64,000 bases of DNA, taken from Polynucleobacter sp. Its GTDB lineage: Bacteria > Pseudomonadota > Gammaproteobacteria > Burkholderiales > Burkholderiaceae. Position 1 is the first letter of the stretch. Every line of letters begins with the position of its first letter. The notes under the pieces were generated by a model, which was not told the DNA's origin, did not search any database, and saw only the letters and a list, made by a program, of their open reading frames with translations. This document shows positions 15,986-26,414 of the stretch, one piece after another. Both the position numbers and the translations under genes were made by a program. The stretch covers positions 62,001-126,000 of the forward strand of contig JAHEBW010000045.1 in assembly GCA_024642065.1 (NCBI GenBank), in the 5' to 3' direction.

Positions 15986-17023
15986 CTAGATAATTCCTGA
16001 GCCTATAGCAGCTCTACCCAAGCGATCCCTTATTGCATCCCAAGCTTCCCCCTTAGGAAGATGCTCAAAAGCAATCGCATCATAGTTAGATTGATCTAAT
16101 TGGCGTAGCAAGGCATATAGTTGCTGCGCTAGTAACTGCGCTGAATCTGGAAGAACTATTTCTGTTAGTGCATATGAATCTAATTTCTTAAGAGTCAATG
16201 ATTCATCATTAAAGTGAACCCAAGCAATTTTTGAAGCTGGTTGCGTGTGACTTTTTAAAAGATCTTCAAGTTGCTCTTTTTCATATAAGAACATTTTTGT
16301 TTTTGGCGCATAGTGCGCACTCAAACTCCCTGACACTCTAGGCGCTGAATGGTCAGCTGCTTCATCAGCTAACTTAGGAACAATCACTCCGGCTTTACTT
16401 AGCGCATCATTCAACATCTGTTGACTAATGGCGCCAGGCCTCAAAATAACGGGTCCATGTGTATCCCAACGGCTCAAATCAACAATGGTTGATTCAATAC
16501 CAACCTCACATGAACCACCATCTAAAACCATGATGGCATCAGAGAACTCTTCACGAACATGCTGAGCTGATGTTGGAGAGATCCTACCAAAACGATTGGC
16601 AGAAGGTGCAGCAAGCCCGCCTCCAAATTGGTTCAACAAGGCCTGCGCCAGTGGATGGTTAGGGCATCTAATGCCAACAGTTTCTTGACCACCTGTGACT
16701 TCAGAGATCACATTTTTAGCTTTTGGAAAAATTATTGTTAATGGGCCTGGCCAAAATGCCTTAGCTAATGACAACGCAGCTGGAGAAACATCTCTCGACC
16801 AATGAGACAAAATGTATTGCCACGCTTCATCAGTTGCTTCTTTGGGAGAGGCAACATGAACAATCAGAGGATGTCCGGCAGGACGCCCTTTGGTGCTAAA
16901 TATAAGATTGACGGCCAGAGGGTTGTCGGCATCAGCAGCAAGACCATAAACAGTCTCGGTTGGAATGGCGACTAAACCACCATCTCTTAGCACCTTAACT
17001 GCGCCTTCTATCAAGTCTGGCAT
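15986..17023 (-). CDS. tsaC: L-threonylcarbamoyladenylate synthase (Sua5 type)
   Basis: 345 residues, the long Sua5 form with a YrdC domain (about 1-200) and a C-terminal Sua5 domain. It makes threonylcarbamoyl-AMP for the t6A37 modification of ANN-decoding tRNAs. Motifs: VAIPTETVYGLAADA at the N-terminus, KGRPAGHPLIVHV, and SAN-containing GLAAPSANRFG, with VSGSLSAHYAP in the linker. Last gene of the leftward pgk-to-tsaC run, 8 bp after purK. Confidence 0.94.
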   Translation of the reverse strand: MPDLIEGAVKVLRDGGLVAIPTETVYGLAADADNPLAVNLIFSTKGRPAGHPLIVHVASPKEATDEAWQYILSHWSRDVSPAALSLAKAFWPGPLTIIFPKAKNVISEVTGGQETVGIRCPNHPLAQALLNQFGGGLAAPSANRFGRISPTSAQHVREEFSDAIMVLDGGSCEVGIESTIVDLSRWDTHGPVILRPGAISQQMLNDALSKAGVIVPKLADEAADHSAPRVSGSLSAHYAPKTKMFLYEKEQLEDLLKSHTQPASKIAWVHFNDESLTLKKLDSYALTEIVLPDSAQLLAQQLYALLRQLDQSNYDAIAFEHLPKGEAWDAIRDRLGRAAIGSGII

Positions 17024-17031
17024 AAGTATGC

Positions 17032-18210
17032 TTAACGCGTGATGCGCAAAACCTCAATGGCTTTTTTACAGGCAGCGCTTACATCAGAAGATGTTGGCCC
17101 TACAAAATTGATATGCCCCATCTTGCGAGCTTGTCGTGGCTCAGCCTTGCCGTAAAGATGTAGCTTAGCAGCCGGGTCTTCCAAAACCGTATTCCAACTT
17201 GGTTCAACTTGCGACCCTGTCACCAACCACTCATCACCTAAGATATTCAGCATGATGCTTGATTGAACTAAAGCAGTGCTTCCTAATGGCACTCTAGCCA
17301 TTGCACGAACCTGTTGTTCAAACTGACTTGTGACACATGCATTTTGTGTGTAGTGCCCTGAGTTGTGAGGTCTAGGTGCAATCTCATTAGCAACAATCTC
17401 ACCGCTCTTTAAAACAAAAAATTCAACACAAAGAACGCCCACATAATCTAGACGGCGAATAATTGCTTTAGCAGCTTCAACAATTCTCACTTCTTGAGTT
17501 GGTTTTAATGAAGGCGCTGGAACAGTAGTGGTGTGCAAAATGCCATTTTTATGGATGTTTTGCGCCACCGGGTAAGCCACTACTTCATCATCATGTCCAC
17601 GAGCTACCAAGGCAGAGACTTCAAAGTCCAAATCCATGCGTTTTTCTAAAACACACTGAACTTGACCAAAGGTATGCCATGCGTTTTCTAATTCAGCACG
17701 CGTATGAACAGTTACCTGGCCCTTACCGTCATAACCCATACGAGCTGTTTTTAAAATGCCGGGCAATAAATCATCACTAATATGGGCTAAGTCAGCATCT
17801 CGCTCAATCACATGATGCATTGCTGGGCCAATGCCAGCTTCAGCTTGCCATGTAGCCAAAAATTTCTTCTCAGTAATTCTGTTTTGCGCTACTGAAACGC
17901 CACCACTCTTAGGTGCCACATAAACACCCAAAGCCTCTAACTCATCCAAAGCTTGCGCCGGAACATTTTCAAATTCAGTGCTGGCAGCAGAACACAATGC
18001 AGCCATTTCTTTTAAGGCAGCGTGATCTGTGTAATCTGCTTTTATATGCTTTTCTGCAACGGCACCTGCTGGGCTATTTGCATCCGGATCAAGGACGCAA
18101 ACTTTGTAGCCCATTGCTTGAGCTGCATGTGTAAACATACGGCCCAATTGGCCACCACCCAAAATACCTAAATATGAGCCCGGCAGAATTGGATCTAAAC
18201 GATCAGCCAT
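17032..18210 (-). CDS. purK: N5-carboxyaminoimidazole ribonucleotide synthase
   Basis: 392-residue ATP-grasp enzyme converting AIR, bicarbonate and ATP to N5-CAIR in purine synthesis. N-terminal glycine loop LGILGGGQLGRM, ATP-grasp segments ILKTARMGYDGKGQ and CVEFFVLKSGEIVANEIAPR, and NSGHYTQNA. Only 3 bp separate it from purE upstream, whose product uses its labile intermediate, consistent with co-expression. Confidence 0.97.
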   Translation of the reverse strand: MADRLDPILPGSYLGILGGGQLGRMFTHAAQAMGYKVCVLDPDANSPAGAVAEKHIKADYTDHAALKEMAALCSAASTEFENVPAQALDELEALGVYVAPKSGGVSVAQNRITEKKFLATWQAEAGIGPAMHHVIERDADLAHISDDLLPGILKTARMGYDGKGQVTVHTRAELENAWHTFGQVQCVLEKRMDLDFEVSALVARGHDDEVVAYPVAQNIHKNGILHTTTVPAPSLKPTQEVRIVEAAKAIIRRLDYVGVLCVEFFVLKSGEIVANEIAPRPHNSGHYTQNACVTSQFEQQVRAMARVPLGSTALVQSSIMLNILGDEWLVTGSQVEPSWNTVLEDPAAKLHLYGKAEPRQARKMGHINFVGPTSSDVSAACKKAIEVLRITR

Positions 18211-18213
18211 AGA

Positions 18214-18711
18214 TTAAGAATGCCCTGGTAAGTTCATGCCACGAGCTGTTTCAGTTTGGCTTGCTCTAAATGCCGTTAACTTTTGTGCGAGCGCCGCATC
18301 ATTCACTGCCAAATTAGCAATAACGTGAAGGGCCGCATTAGCAGCACCTGCTTCACCAATCGCAAATGTAGCTACTGGAATACCTTTTGGCATCTGCACA
18401 ATCGAGTAAAGAGAATCTTCACCACGCAAATACTTAGAAGCAACAGGCACGCCAAAAACTGGAATGATTGTTTTTGCAGCGATCATGCCAGGTAAATGAG
18501 CAGCGCCACCTGCACCGGCCACAATCGCTTTTAAGCCACGCTCAGCAGCAGTTTGGGCATAGGCAAACATATCATCAGGCATGCGGTGAGCCGAAACAAC
18601 CTTGGCTTCATAGGCAACGCCAAATTCTTGAAAAATTTGAGCTGCATTTTGCATGGTGTCCCAATCAGAATTGGATCCCATCACAATACCTACTAGTGGC
18701 TTCTGACTCAT
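18214..18711 (-). CDS. purE: N5-carboxyaminoimidazole ribonucleotide mutase
   Basis: About 165 residues, class I PurE, which rearranges N5-CAIR to CAIR. Motifs [23 protein letters not shown] and [10 protein letters not shown] are complete. An in-frame ATG nine codons earlier is possible, but [10 protein letters not shown] gives the family N-terminus and has GGAAAACAC just before it. Sits between purC and purK. Confidence 0.97.
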   Translation of the reverse strand: MSQKPLVGIVMGSNSDWDTMQNAAQIFQEFGVAYEAKVVSAHRMPDDMFAYAQTAAERGLKAIVAGAGGAAHLPGMIAAKTIIPVFGVPVASKYLRGEDSLYSIVQMPKGIPVATFAIGEAGAANAALHVIANLAVNDAALAQKLTAFRASQTETARGMNLPGHS

Positions 18712-18741
18712 GTGTTTTCCTTTAAATACTTTTAGCAATAT

Positions 18742-19635
18742 TTAAGCAGTTAGTGTTTCTAAAGCTTCGCGATATTTTGCAGCTGTTTTTTCAATCACAT
18801 CATTAGGTAATTTTGGTGCTGGCGCTGATTTATTCCATGGCTTACCATCAACCAAAGCTGACTCTAACCAATCGCGCACAAATTGTTTATCAAACGATGG
18901 CGGATTAGATCCCACTTGGTAAGAGCTAGCAGGCCAAAAGCGTGATGAGTCAGCTGTCAACACTTCATCCATCAACACCAAATGACCCGCCTCATCCAAA
19001 CCAAATTCAAATTTAGTATCAGCAATGATGATGCCTTTTGTAGCAGCGTAGTTAGAAGCTTCTTGATAAAGACGGATACTTACATCTCTAATTTTTGCAG
19101 CTAGCTCTTTACCAATTCGGTCTTCAACTTCTGCATAAGAAATATTTTCATCATGCTCACCCACTTCGGCTTTAGCGGCTGGCGTAAAAATAGGTTCTGG
19201 CAATTTCTGCGCGTTTTGCAAACCTGCAGGTAACTGAATACCGCAAACAGAACCTGTCGCTTGGTAATCTTTCCAGCCACTACCTGATAAGTAGCCACGG
19301 ACAACTGCTTCAACCATAATTGGCTTTAAGCGTTTAGTCACAATGGCACGACCTTGAACTTGATTTACCTCGTCAGCGGCAACAACTGACTCTGGAGCAA
19401 TCCCAGTTAAATGATTAGGAATCACGTGAGATAACAAATCAAACCAAAAGTTGGCCATTTGGTTAAGAACAATTCCTTTTCCAGGAATTGGCTCACCCAT
19501 CACCACATCAAATGCAGATAAACGATCTGTTGTGATCATTAATAACTGGTCATCGCCAATTGCATAGATATCTCGAACCTTACCTTTTGAAATTAAAGGT
19601 AAAGACTTAATGGAAGATTCATAAAGGGCTTGCAT
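18742..19635 (-). CDS. purC: SAICAR synthase
   Basis: 297 residues. Ligates aspartate to CAIR using ATP in purine synthesis. Motifs: [19 protein letters not shown] at the N-terminus, [34 protein letters not shown] and the C-terminal [15 protein letters not shown]. Longer than the 240-residue E. coli form and like the form usual in beta-proteobacteria. Preceded by fba after 7 bp and followed by purE. Confidence 0.97.
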   Translation of the reverse strand: MQALYESSIKSLPLISKGKVRDIYAIGDDQLLMITTDRLSAFDVVMGEPIPGKGIVLNQMANFWFDLLSHVIPNHLTGIAPESVVAADEVNQVQGRAIVTKRLKPIMVEAVVRGYLSGSGWKDYQATGSVCGIQLPAGLQNAQKLPEPIFTPAAKAEVGEHDENISYAEVEDRIGKELAAKIRDVSIRLYQEASNYAATKGIIIADTKFEFGLDEAGHLVLMDEVLTADSSRFWPASSYQVGSNPPSFDKQFVRDWLESALVDGKPWNKSAPAPKLPNDVIEKTAAKYREALETLTA

Positions 19636-19642
19636 GGATACC

Positions 19643-20707
19643 TTACTTAACTAATTGAGCCAATTGGCCAGCTTTGTAACGCTCAGCCATTTTGTCTAAT
19701 GGAATAGATTTGATCTTTCCAGCTTGACCTTCACAACCAAATGCAAGGTAACGTGCTTTACAAATATCTTTAGCTGCTTCACGAGCAGGCTTTAAATAAT
19801 CACGTGGATCAAACTTACCTGGATTTTCAAATAAGTACTTGCGAATCGCAGCAGTCATTGCCAAACGAATATCTGTATCAATATTGATTTTTCTAACGCC
19901 GTGCTTGATGCCTTCTTGAATTTCTTCTACTGGAACACCGTAGGTTTCTTTCATGTCGCCACCAAACTCACGAATGATTGCTAACAACTCCTGAGGAACG
20001 CTAGATGAGCCATGCATTACCAAATGAGTATTTGGAATACGTAGGTTGATTTCTTTAATACGATCGATTGCCAAGATATCGCCAGTTGGCTTCTTAGTGA
20101 ACTTATAAGCTCCATGACTGGTACCAATAGCAATTGCTAGTGCATCACATTGCGTCTTCTTCACGAAATCAGCGGCTTGTTCAACATCAGTTAATAATTG
20201 TTCGCGTGTCATTGCACCTTCTGCGCCATGACCGTCTTCTTTATCACCCATCATGGTTTCCAAAGAACCTAAAACGCCCAACTCAGCCTCAACCGTTACT
20301 CCGATTGAGTGCGCAAATTTAACAACTTCTTGAGAAACCTCAACGTTGTATTCATAAGAAGCTACTGACTTACCATCAGCCATCAAAGAGCCATCCATCA
20401 TCACAGATGTAAAGCCAGAACGAATCGCCGCCATACAAACAGCAGGGCTTTGACCGTGATCTTGATGCATCACTACTGGAATATGAGGATAAGCTTCTAC
20501 CGCTGCATCAATTAAGTGGCGCAAGAAAGCTTCACCAGCATATTTTCTGGCGCCCGCTGATGCTTGCATAATCACTGGTGCATTGACTTCATCAGCAGCA
20601 GCCATAATGGCTTGAACCTGCTCTAAATTATTCACGTTAAACGCTGGCAAACCATATGCATTCTCTGCAGCATGGTCTAACAATTGGCGCATGGATACGA
20701 GTGCCAT
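19643..20707 (-). CDS. fba: Fructose-bisphosphate aldolase, class II
   Basis: 354 residues. Zinc-dependent cleavage or formation of fructose-1,6-bisphosphate. Motifs: [14 protein letters not shown], the zinc site region [15 protein letters not shown] and HGSSSVPQE, plus [12 protein letters not shown] near the C-terminus, typical of the class IIA Calvin-cycle/glycolysis (CbbA-like) subfamily. Lies after pyk (23-bp gap) in the pgk-pyk-fba order. Confidence 0.97.
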   Translation of the reverse strand: MALVSMRQLLDHAAENAYGLPAFNVNNLEQVQAIMAAADEVNAPVIMQASAGARKYAGEAFLRHLIDAAVEAYPHIPVVMHQDHGQSPAVCMAAIRSGFTSVMMDGSLMADGKSVASYEYNVEVSQEVVKFAHSIGVTVEAELGVLGSLETMMGDKEDGHGAEGAMTREQLLTDVEQAADFVKKTQCDALAIAIGTSHGAYKFTKKPTGDILAIDRIKEINLRIPNTHLVMHGSSSVPQELLAIIREFGGDMKETYGVPVEEIQEGIKHGVRKINIDTDIRLAMTAAIRKYLFENPGKFDPRDYLKPAREAAKDICKARYLAFGCEGQAGKIKSIPLDKMAERYKAGQLAQLVK

Positions 20708-20730
20708 AACTATTCCTTCAATTTAAAAAT

Positions 20731-22161
20731 TTATTTCACATCTACAATTTTTAGAGTGTTTGTTCCGCCAACTTGCCCCATAGGCTCGCCAACAGTCAAA
20801 ACAATCTTATCGCCAGAGCTAACAACGCCCAGCTTTTTAATTCGATTCTCAGCCTGCTCTAATGCAGTATCACGATCATTACTTGTATCTAAGTGCAGCG
20901 GATGAACGTTTCTGTATAGAGCCATTGTTCTTTGACTAGCTACTTTGGTAGTCATTGCAAAAATAGGCACCTGAATTTTGTGACGGCTCATCCAAAGAGC
21001 GGTTGAACCTGAATCAGTTAATGCAGCAATTGCTTTAACACCTAAGTGATAAGCCGTGAATAAGGCACCAAATGCAATTGACTGATCAATACGTGTAAAT
21101 TTTTGATCAAAGAAGTCAGCGTCCAAGTGATGAACTTCTGTTTTTTCAGCTTCCAAACAAATAGCAGCCATTTGCAACACGGTCTCTACAGGGTATTGAC
21201 CTGAGGCAGTTTCAGCTGACAACATCACAGCATCAGTTCCATCCAATACAGCATTCGCTACGTCACTCACTTCTGCACGTGTTGGAACCGGATTAACAAT
21301 CATCGACTCCATCATTTGCGTCGCCGTGATAACCACCTTATTAGCTTCACGAGCCATACGGATCATTTTCTTTTGCAATGCAGGCACGGTGGCATTGCCA
21401 ACTTCAACCGCCAAATCGCCACGAGCAACCATGATGCCATCGCTCACCTCTAGAATCCCTTCAAGAATTCCTGGTAAGACAGCTTCTGCTCGCTCAATTT
21501 TGGCGATCAACTTTGTTTTATGTCCTAGCTCTTTACTAGCCTGTTCAGCCAAGTCACGAGCAATCTTCATGTCATCCGCATTCTTAGGGAAGCTGATGGC
21601 AATGTAGTCGGCGCCCAAACCAACAGCCGTCTTTAAATCTTCTTTATCTTTTTCAGTTAATGCTGGAGCAGTCAATCCACCGCCAGCACGATTAATACCT
21701 TTGTTGTTGGATAGCTCACCGCCTAATTCAACAACTGTATGAATACAGCTACCTTTTACATCTTCAACACGAATCACCAAAAGGCCATCGTTCAAAAGTA
21801 ACTTATCGCCAACTTTGACATCATTGGGAAGATTTTTGTAATCAAGCCCTACGCAATCTTGATTACCCAAAGTGCAATTAGCATCTAATGTGAATTTTTC
21901 ACCAGCTTTGAGAATAATTTTATTGTTCTCAAACTTGCCGACTCGAATTTTTGGACCTTGCAAGTCAGCCATGATTGCCACTTCGCGACCCAACTCTTTT
22001 GAAACCTCGCGCACTTGTTTTGCTCTAGCTTGATGGTCTGCAGCTGTGCCATGTGAGAAATTCAAGCGAACAACATCAACACCTGCTGTGATGAGTTGTT
22101 TTAAAACATCAGCACTGCTTGATGCAGGGCCTAGAGTTGCAACAATTTTTGTCGCGCGCAT
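20731..22161 (-). CDS. pyk: Pyruvate kinase
   Basis: 476 residues. Converts phosphoenolpyruvate and ADP to pyruvate and ATP. N-terminal RATKIVATLGPASSS, substrate-site VRLNFSHG, catalytic Lys in KLIAKIERAEA, and metal site DGIMVARGDLAVEVG; a C-terminal allosteric domain ends in VGEPMGQVGGTN. The ATG overlaps the pgk stop by 1 bp, pointing to coupled translation. Confidence 0.98.
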   Translation of the reverse strand: MRATKIVATLGPASSSADVLKQLITAGVDVVRLNFSHGTAADHQARAKQVREVSKELGREVAIMADLQGPKIRVGKFENNKIILKAGEKFTLDANCTLGNQDCVGLDYKNLPNDVKVGDKLLLNDGLLVIRVEDVKGSCIHTVVELGGELSNNKGINRAGGGLTAPALTEKDKEDLKTAVGLGADYIAISFPKNADDMKIARDLAEQASKELGHKTKLIAKIERAEAVLPGILEGILEVSDGIMVARGDLAVEVGNATVPALQKKMIRMAREANKVVITATQMMESMIVNPVPTRAEVSDVANAVLDGTDAVMLSAETASGQYPVETVLQMAAICLEAEKTEVHHLDADFFDQKFTRIDQSIAFGALFTAYHLGVKAIAALTDSGSTALWMSRHKIQVPIFAMTTKVASQRTMALYRNVHPLHLDTSNDRDTALEQAENRIKKLGVVSSGDKIVLTVGEPMGQVGGTNTLKIVDVK

Positions 22162-23375
22162 TATTGAGCTGCCCTTTCAACCAAAATAGCAAATGCTGGC
22201 AAAGTTTTACCTTCCAAGAACTCCAAGAAAGCCCCACCGCCAGTTGAGATGTAATCAACTTGTTTTTCAATACCGTATTTAGCAATCGCTGCCAAAGTAT
22301 CACCGCCACCTGCAATAGAAAAAGCAGGCGAGTGAGCAATTGCTGCAGCTAACATTTTTGTACCGCCGCCAAATTGGTCAATTTCAAAAACACCAATAGG
22401 GCCATTCCAAACAATTGTTCCTGCGTGAGCAACAATACTTGTTAATTCAGCAGATGTTTTAGGGCCAACATCCAAAATCATGTCATCAGCTTGGACTTCT
22501 GTTGAGGCCACTCTGTTAGCTCTTGCTAAAGGTGACAATTCATTGGCAACCACCACATCAACCGGAATAGGCACGCTGGCACCACGCTTAGCCATCATTT
22601 CCATAATAGTTTTAGCTTCTCCAACTAAATCAGGCTCAGCTAAAGAACGGCCAATCGGTAAACCTGCTGCCAACATAAATGTATTTGCAATACCGCCGCC
22701 AACAATTAACTGGTCAACCTTTTCTGCTAAAGATTTAAGAATCGTTAACTTTGTTGAAACTTTAGAACCAGCAACAATCGCTACCAAAGGACGCTTCGGG
22801 TCTGTTAGCGCTTTACCTAAGGCATCTAACTCGGCAGCCATCAAAGGACCGGCGCACGCAATTGAAGCGTACTTAGCCATACCGTAAGTTGTAGCCTCTG
22901 CACGGTGAGCCGTACCAAATGCATCGTTCACATAGACATCGCAAAGTTGGGCCATTTTTTGAGCCAACTCATCGTTATTCTTTTTCTCACCTTTATTGAG
23001 TCGGCAATTTTCCAAAAGAACTAAATCGCCTGGGGCAACTTCAAAACCACCATCAACCCAATCACTGATCAAGGGAACTTTTCTTCCCAACAACTCAGCA
23101 ATTCTGTGCGCCACCGGAGCCAATGTGTCTTCAGGTTTAAATTCACCTTCAGTAGGTCTACCTAGGTGAGATGTCACCATTACAGCTGCACCAGCATCAA
23201 GGGCTAACTTAATCGCTGGAATAGATGCCTTGATACGCGTGTCTTCAGTAATATTGCCAGCATCATCTTGGGGAACGTTCAGGTCTGCACGAATGAAAAC
23301 TCGCTTCCCTTTAAGTTGTCCAGAAGCTGCTAAATCTGAAAGACGATTGAATTTAAGTTGTGATGTGCCTGGCAT
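22161..23375 (-). CDS. pgk: Phosphoglycerate kinase
   Basis: 404 residues from [15 protein letters not shown]; the open frame extends upstream, but that extension is unlike the family and overlaps the probable promoter. Transfers phosphate from 1,3-bisphosphoglycerate to ADP. Motifs [54 protein letters not shown] and the C-terminal [14 protein letters not shown] are all present. First gene of the leftward operon. Confidence 0.98.
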   Translation of the reverse strand: MPGTSQLKFNRLSDLAASGQLKGKRVFIRADLNVPQDDAGNITEDTRIKASIPAIKLALDAGAAVMVTSHLGRPTEGEFKPEDTLAPVAHRIAELLGRKVPLISDWVDGGFEVAPGDLVLLENCRLNKGEKKNNDELAQKMAQLCDVYVNDAFGTAHRAEATTYGMAKYASIACAGPLMAAELDALGKALTDPKRPLVAIVAGSKVSTKLTILKSLAEKVDQLIVGGGIANTFMLAAGLPIGRSLAEPDLVGEAKTIMEMMAKRGASVPIPVDVVVANELSPLARANRVASTEVQADDMILDVGPKTSAELTSIVAHAGTIVWNGPIGVFEIDQFGGGTKMLAAAIAHSPAFSIAGGGDTLAAIAKYGIEKQVDYISTGGGAFLEFLEGKTLPAFAILVERAAQ

Positions 23376-23799
23376 GATGAATAAGGTTTTTAACCAAAAG
23401 ACTAGAAACGTAGATTTTACCTTTTTACGTACTTCCCACGACAAATTTCAAGCTAAAAAACCTAGAGATATCTTAGGCTTCATATAAGCCATTTTGGGTG
23501 GGCACTAAAGGCTTTTGCGCTAGCAATTTCCGGGTTAAACCGGATTAACAAGAATAAATATCATTAACTGTTGTTATAAATACATTAAATATCTCTAAAT
23601 TTGATTAAGTAATGCTAAAAATTTAAAAAACCTCATTTATTAAGATCAACAAGCCAAACTAAAGCATCAATTTGGACCAGCGCCTCGTTTTAAGAAGCAA
23701 TCAAGGCTAAAAAGATCCTTTTATGAACATGGCGATCAAGCATGCGCTGTTTTACAATGCGGATTCAACCAATTTTTCTCAGAATTTAGGAAATACACC
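23376..23799. other. Divergent intergenic region between pgk and ilvE
   Basis: About 420 bp. No RNA gene or convincing ORF is seen. It must hold the divergent promoters of the pgk operon and ilvE. A short palindrome TCCGG-GTTAAA-CCGGA occurs near 23528-23543. The section 23560-23640 is very AT-rich. An AGGAAA ribosome site precedes ilvE. Confidence 0.5.
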
Positions 23800-24720
23800 A
23801 TGTCAATGGCAAATCGTGATGGCTTTATCTGGATGGACGGTAAGTTAGTACCGTGGCGCGACGCTAATATCCACGTTCTAACTCATACTCTCCACTATGG
23901 CATGGGCGTATTTGAAGGTATCAGAGCTTATAAAACTGATGCTGGAACCGCAATTTTCCGCTTGAAAGAGCACACACATCGATTATTCAACTCAGCAAAA
24001 ATCTTCCAAATGAAAATGAACTACACGGAAGATGAAATCATTGCTGCAACACTTTCAGTTGTTAAAGAAAATAAATTAGCTTCTTGCTACATTCGCCCAA
24101 TCGTTTGGATTGGCTCAGAAAAACTAGGTATCTCTGCAAGAAGCAACTCAACTCATTTAGCTGTCGCAGCTTGGGAGTGGGGTGCTTACTTAGGTGAAGA
24201 TGGTCTTAACAAAGGTATTCGCGTTAAGGTTTCTTCATTCACAAGACATCATGTCAACGTTTCTCTTGTGAGAGCAAAGGCATCTGGCTACTACATCAAC
24301 TCAATCCTAGCCAACCAAGAAGTAACTGCTCAAGGATATGACGAGGCTTTGTTGTTAGATACTGATGGTTATGTTTCTGAGGGATCTGGCGAAAACGTAT
24401 TTATCGTTAAGAACGGTATTGTTTACACGCCTGATCTAGCTTCTTGTTTAGACGGTATTACAAGAGATGCTATTTTCACTATCGCTAAAGATCTCGGTAT
24501 TGAAGTTCGTGAAAAGCGTATTACACGCGATGAAATGTACTGTTGTGACGAGGCATTCTTCACAGGCACAGCTGCAGAAGTAACTCCAATTAGAGAGTTA
24601 GACGATCGCATCATCGGTGATGGCAAGCGCGGCCCAATTACTACAAAGATTCAACAAGTATTCTTTGATGCAGTTGCTGGCAAAAATGATAAATACCGTC
24701 ATTGGTTAACCATCGTTTAA
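23800..24720 (+). CDS. ilvE: Branched-chain amino acid aminotransferase
   Basis: 306 residues, class IV PLP aminotransferase making or degrading leucine, isoleucine and valine. N-terminal DGFIWMDGKLVPWRDA, HTLHYGMGVFEGIRAY, PLP lysine in VSLVRAKASGYYINS, and phosphate-binding EGSGENVF and GITRDAI. AGGAAA lies about 7 bp before the ATG. Followed after 18 bp by the small zinc-finger gene. Confidence 0.97.
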   Translation: MSMANRDGFIWMDGKLVPWRDANIHVLTHTLHYGMGVFEGIRAYKTDAGTAIFRLKEHTHRLFNSAKIFQMKMNYTEDEIIAATLSVVKENKLASCYIRPIVWIGSEKLGISARSNSTHLAVAAWEWGAYLGEDGLNKGIRVKVSSFTRHHVNVSLVRAKASGYYINSILANQEVTAQGYDEALLLDTDGYVSEGSGENVFIVKNGIVYTPDLASCLDGITRDAIFTIAKDLGIEVREKRITRDEMYCCDEAFFTGTAAEVTPIRELDDRIIGDGKRGPITTKIQQVFFDAVAGKNDKYRHWLTIV

Positions 24721-24738
24721 GTTGGGTCAGGAAAACAT

Positions 24739-24930
24739 ATGAGTGATAAAAACTTAATCCAAGTTGACGGTCATAAAGATTTACCGCTGTACTGCCCTAA
24801 CGGTAAACCTTCATCACTGCATTCACACCCACGTGTCTTTCTTGATGTGACTTCTACTGGTGAAGCCAAATGTCCCTATTGCGGCGCCCACTACAGCCTG
24901 ATTCCTGGCACCGCGCCGCACGGTCACTGA
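24739..24930 (+). CDS. Small zinc-finger protein (CHCC type)
   Basis: 63 residues with a zf-CHCC motif: LYCPN, then HSHPRVFLDV and KCPYCGAHY, giving Cys-His-Cys-Cys ligands. The domain is related to the NDUFS6 zinc finger of mitochondrial complex I. In betaproteobacteria such a gene commonly lies between ilvE and waaF, as here. Its stop overlaps closely with the next start (1-bp gap). Exact role unknown. Confidence 0.88.
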   Translation: MSDKNLIQVDGHKDLPLYCPNGKPSSLHSHPRVFLDVTSTGEAKCPYCGAHYSLIPGTAPHGH

Positions 24931-24931
24931 T

Positions 24932-25948
24932 ATGAAAAATATTCTCATCATCGCACCCAACTGGATTGGTGATGCGGTGATGACTGAGCCTCTTATCTCG
25001 AAGCTCAAAGAAGATCATCCCCATAGTTCTATTGATGTTGTTGCTACCCCATGGGTAGCCTCCGTCATGCGCGCTATTCCGGCAGTTAACAAAGTCATTG
25101 CTGTTGATTTGAAACATGGCGCATTGCAATGGGCTGAAAGAAAATCTTTGGCTTTGCAACTTCAGCAAAACCATTACAGCCATGCATATGTTTTACCCAA
25201 TAGCTTTAAGTCTGCATTAATTCCATGGATGGCAAACATTCCAAACAGAATTGGATATCGTGGCGAGTTACGTTGGGGTCTGATTAATCAGGCTCTAAGC
25301 AACCCATCTCGCTCTCACCGCCCTCCAATGTCATTGCATTACTTTGCGCTATCAAATGCGCAAAGCACTTCAGTGCCACAACCCCAATTAAGTCTTTCAA
25401 GCGAAGCTTTAGTTTCAATTAAGCAAAAGCTTCAGTCACTTAAAGAACATACAAAGTTGTTTGTGATTTGTCCTGGTGCAGAGTACGGGCCAGCAAAACA
25501 ATGGCCGACAGAACACTATGCTAAGTTAGCTAAGAAATTAGCTCAGGAAGATCCCCATCATCTAGTACTTATTTTAGGCAGCAAAAAAGAATCTCCTTTA
25601 GGCGAGCAAATATCAACGCTGAGCACCCACCCTCATCAAGTGATTAACTGGTGCGGTGAAACAACTTTAGATGAAGCCATTGCATGCATTAGCGTAGCTA
25701 CAGCTGTGGTTAGCAACGACTCTGGTCTGATGCACATTGCTGCAGCATTTAGCCGCCCTCAAATAGCCATCTTCGGATCAAGCGACCCAAGACATACACC
25801 GCCTCTTTCAAGCTTGGCTAAAGTCCATTGGTTGCATTTGGAATGCAGCCCCTGCTTCAAAAGAACCTGCCCATTGGGGCACTTAAAATGTTTAGTAGAC
25901 ATCAACCCTACAGACGTCCTAAACTCCATTCATCAATCAACTCGATAG
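24932..25948 (+). CDS. waaF: Lipopolysaccharide heptosyltransferase II
   Basis: 338 residues, glycosyltransferase family 9. Adds the second heptose to the LPS inner core at the cytoplasmic face of the inner membrane. N-terminal ILIIAPNWIGDAVM, middle CPGAEYGPAKQWP, and donor-binding VSNDSGLMHIAAA. Together with gmhB (61909) this implies a heptose-containing core. Start at the ATG 1 bp after the zinc-finger stop. Confidence 0.95.
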   Translation: MKNILIIAPNWIGDAVMTEPLISKLKEDHPHSSIDVVATPWVASVMRAIPAVNKVIAVDLKHGALQWAERKSLALQLQQNHYSHAYVLPNSFKSALIPWMANIPNRIGYRGELRWGLINQALSNPSRSHRPPMSLHYFALSNAQSTSVPQPQLSLSSEALVSIKQKLQSLKEHTKLFVICPGAEYGPAKQWPTEHYAKLAKKLAQEDPHHLVLILGSKKESPLGEQISTLSTHPHQVINWCGETTLDEAIACISVATAVVSNDSGLMHIAAAFSRPQIAIFGSSDPRHTPPLSSLAKVHWLHLECSPCFKRTCPLGHLKCLVDINPTDVLNSIHQSTR

Positions 25949-25954
25949 AAAATC

Positions 25955-26389
25955 ATGCCAAGTCAAGCCCGCCTCTTTCAACTACCCGATGAAGTAATTG
26001 ATGCATGGCGTGAATCATTGCATCGCAATGATCTTGATGGTTCTCTTGATTTATGGATGGATGAAGATTCCATCACTTGTATCTTGCCAGGCGGCAAACG
26101 ATTAACTGGTCATGCTGAATTACGAGAAGGTCTTAAGAAAATTCTAGAAGATCATTTTCTTTGGTTAGACCCCATTCAAGTGATTGGTCACACAGCTATC
26201 GGTATTGCTTTTTTTGACTCTACAGAAGCAGTTCGTCTTGAATCAGAACAAGTTGAACCAGAATTCTTTTTGAACTTTACCTACATTTTGGTTCAAGGTC
26301 CTATGGGCTGGAGAATCGCGCACATCCACACAAGCCCAGCCCAAGAAGAGCATATTCAACTACCAAGCACGATTCACGGCTTTCATTAA
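25955..26389 (+). CDS. NTF2-like (SnoaL-type) protein
   Basis: 144 residues with a cone-shaped NTF2-like pattern: N-terminal helix (VIDAWRESLHRNDLDGSL), DLWMDEDSITCILPGGKRL, HAELREGL and a C-terminal sheet with WRIAHIHTSPA. No signal peptide. NTF2-like proteins include small-molecule binding and isomerase members; no specific activity can be assigned. Follows waaF by 6 bp, so likely in the same operon, and faces the M48 protease gene. Confidence 0.8.
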   Translation: MPSQARLFQLPDEVIDAWRESLHRNDLDGSLDLWMDEDSITCILPGGKRLTGHAELREGLKKILEDHFLWLDPIQVIGHTAIGIAFFDSTEAVRLESEQVEPEFFLNFTYILVQGPMGWRIAHIHTSPAQEEHIQLPSTIHGFH

Positions 26390-26414
26390 TTGAATAACCA
26401 CTTAGGTGGCTTAT

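Noticed and set aside
22109-22339. Minus-strand 76-residue frame between pyk and pgk
   Set aside because: Out-of-frame shadow of pgk with no ribosome site or family.
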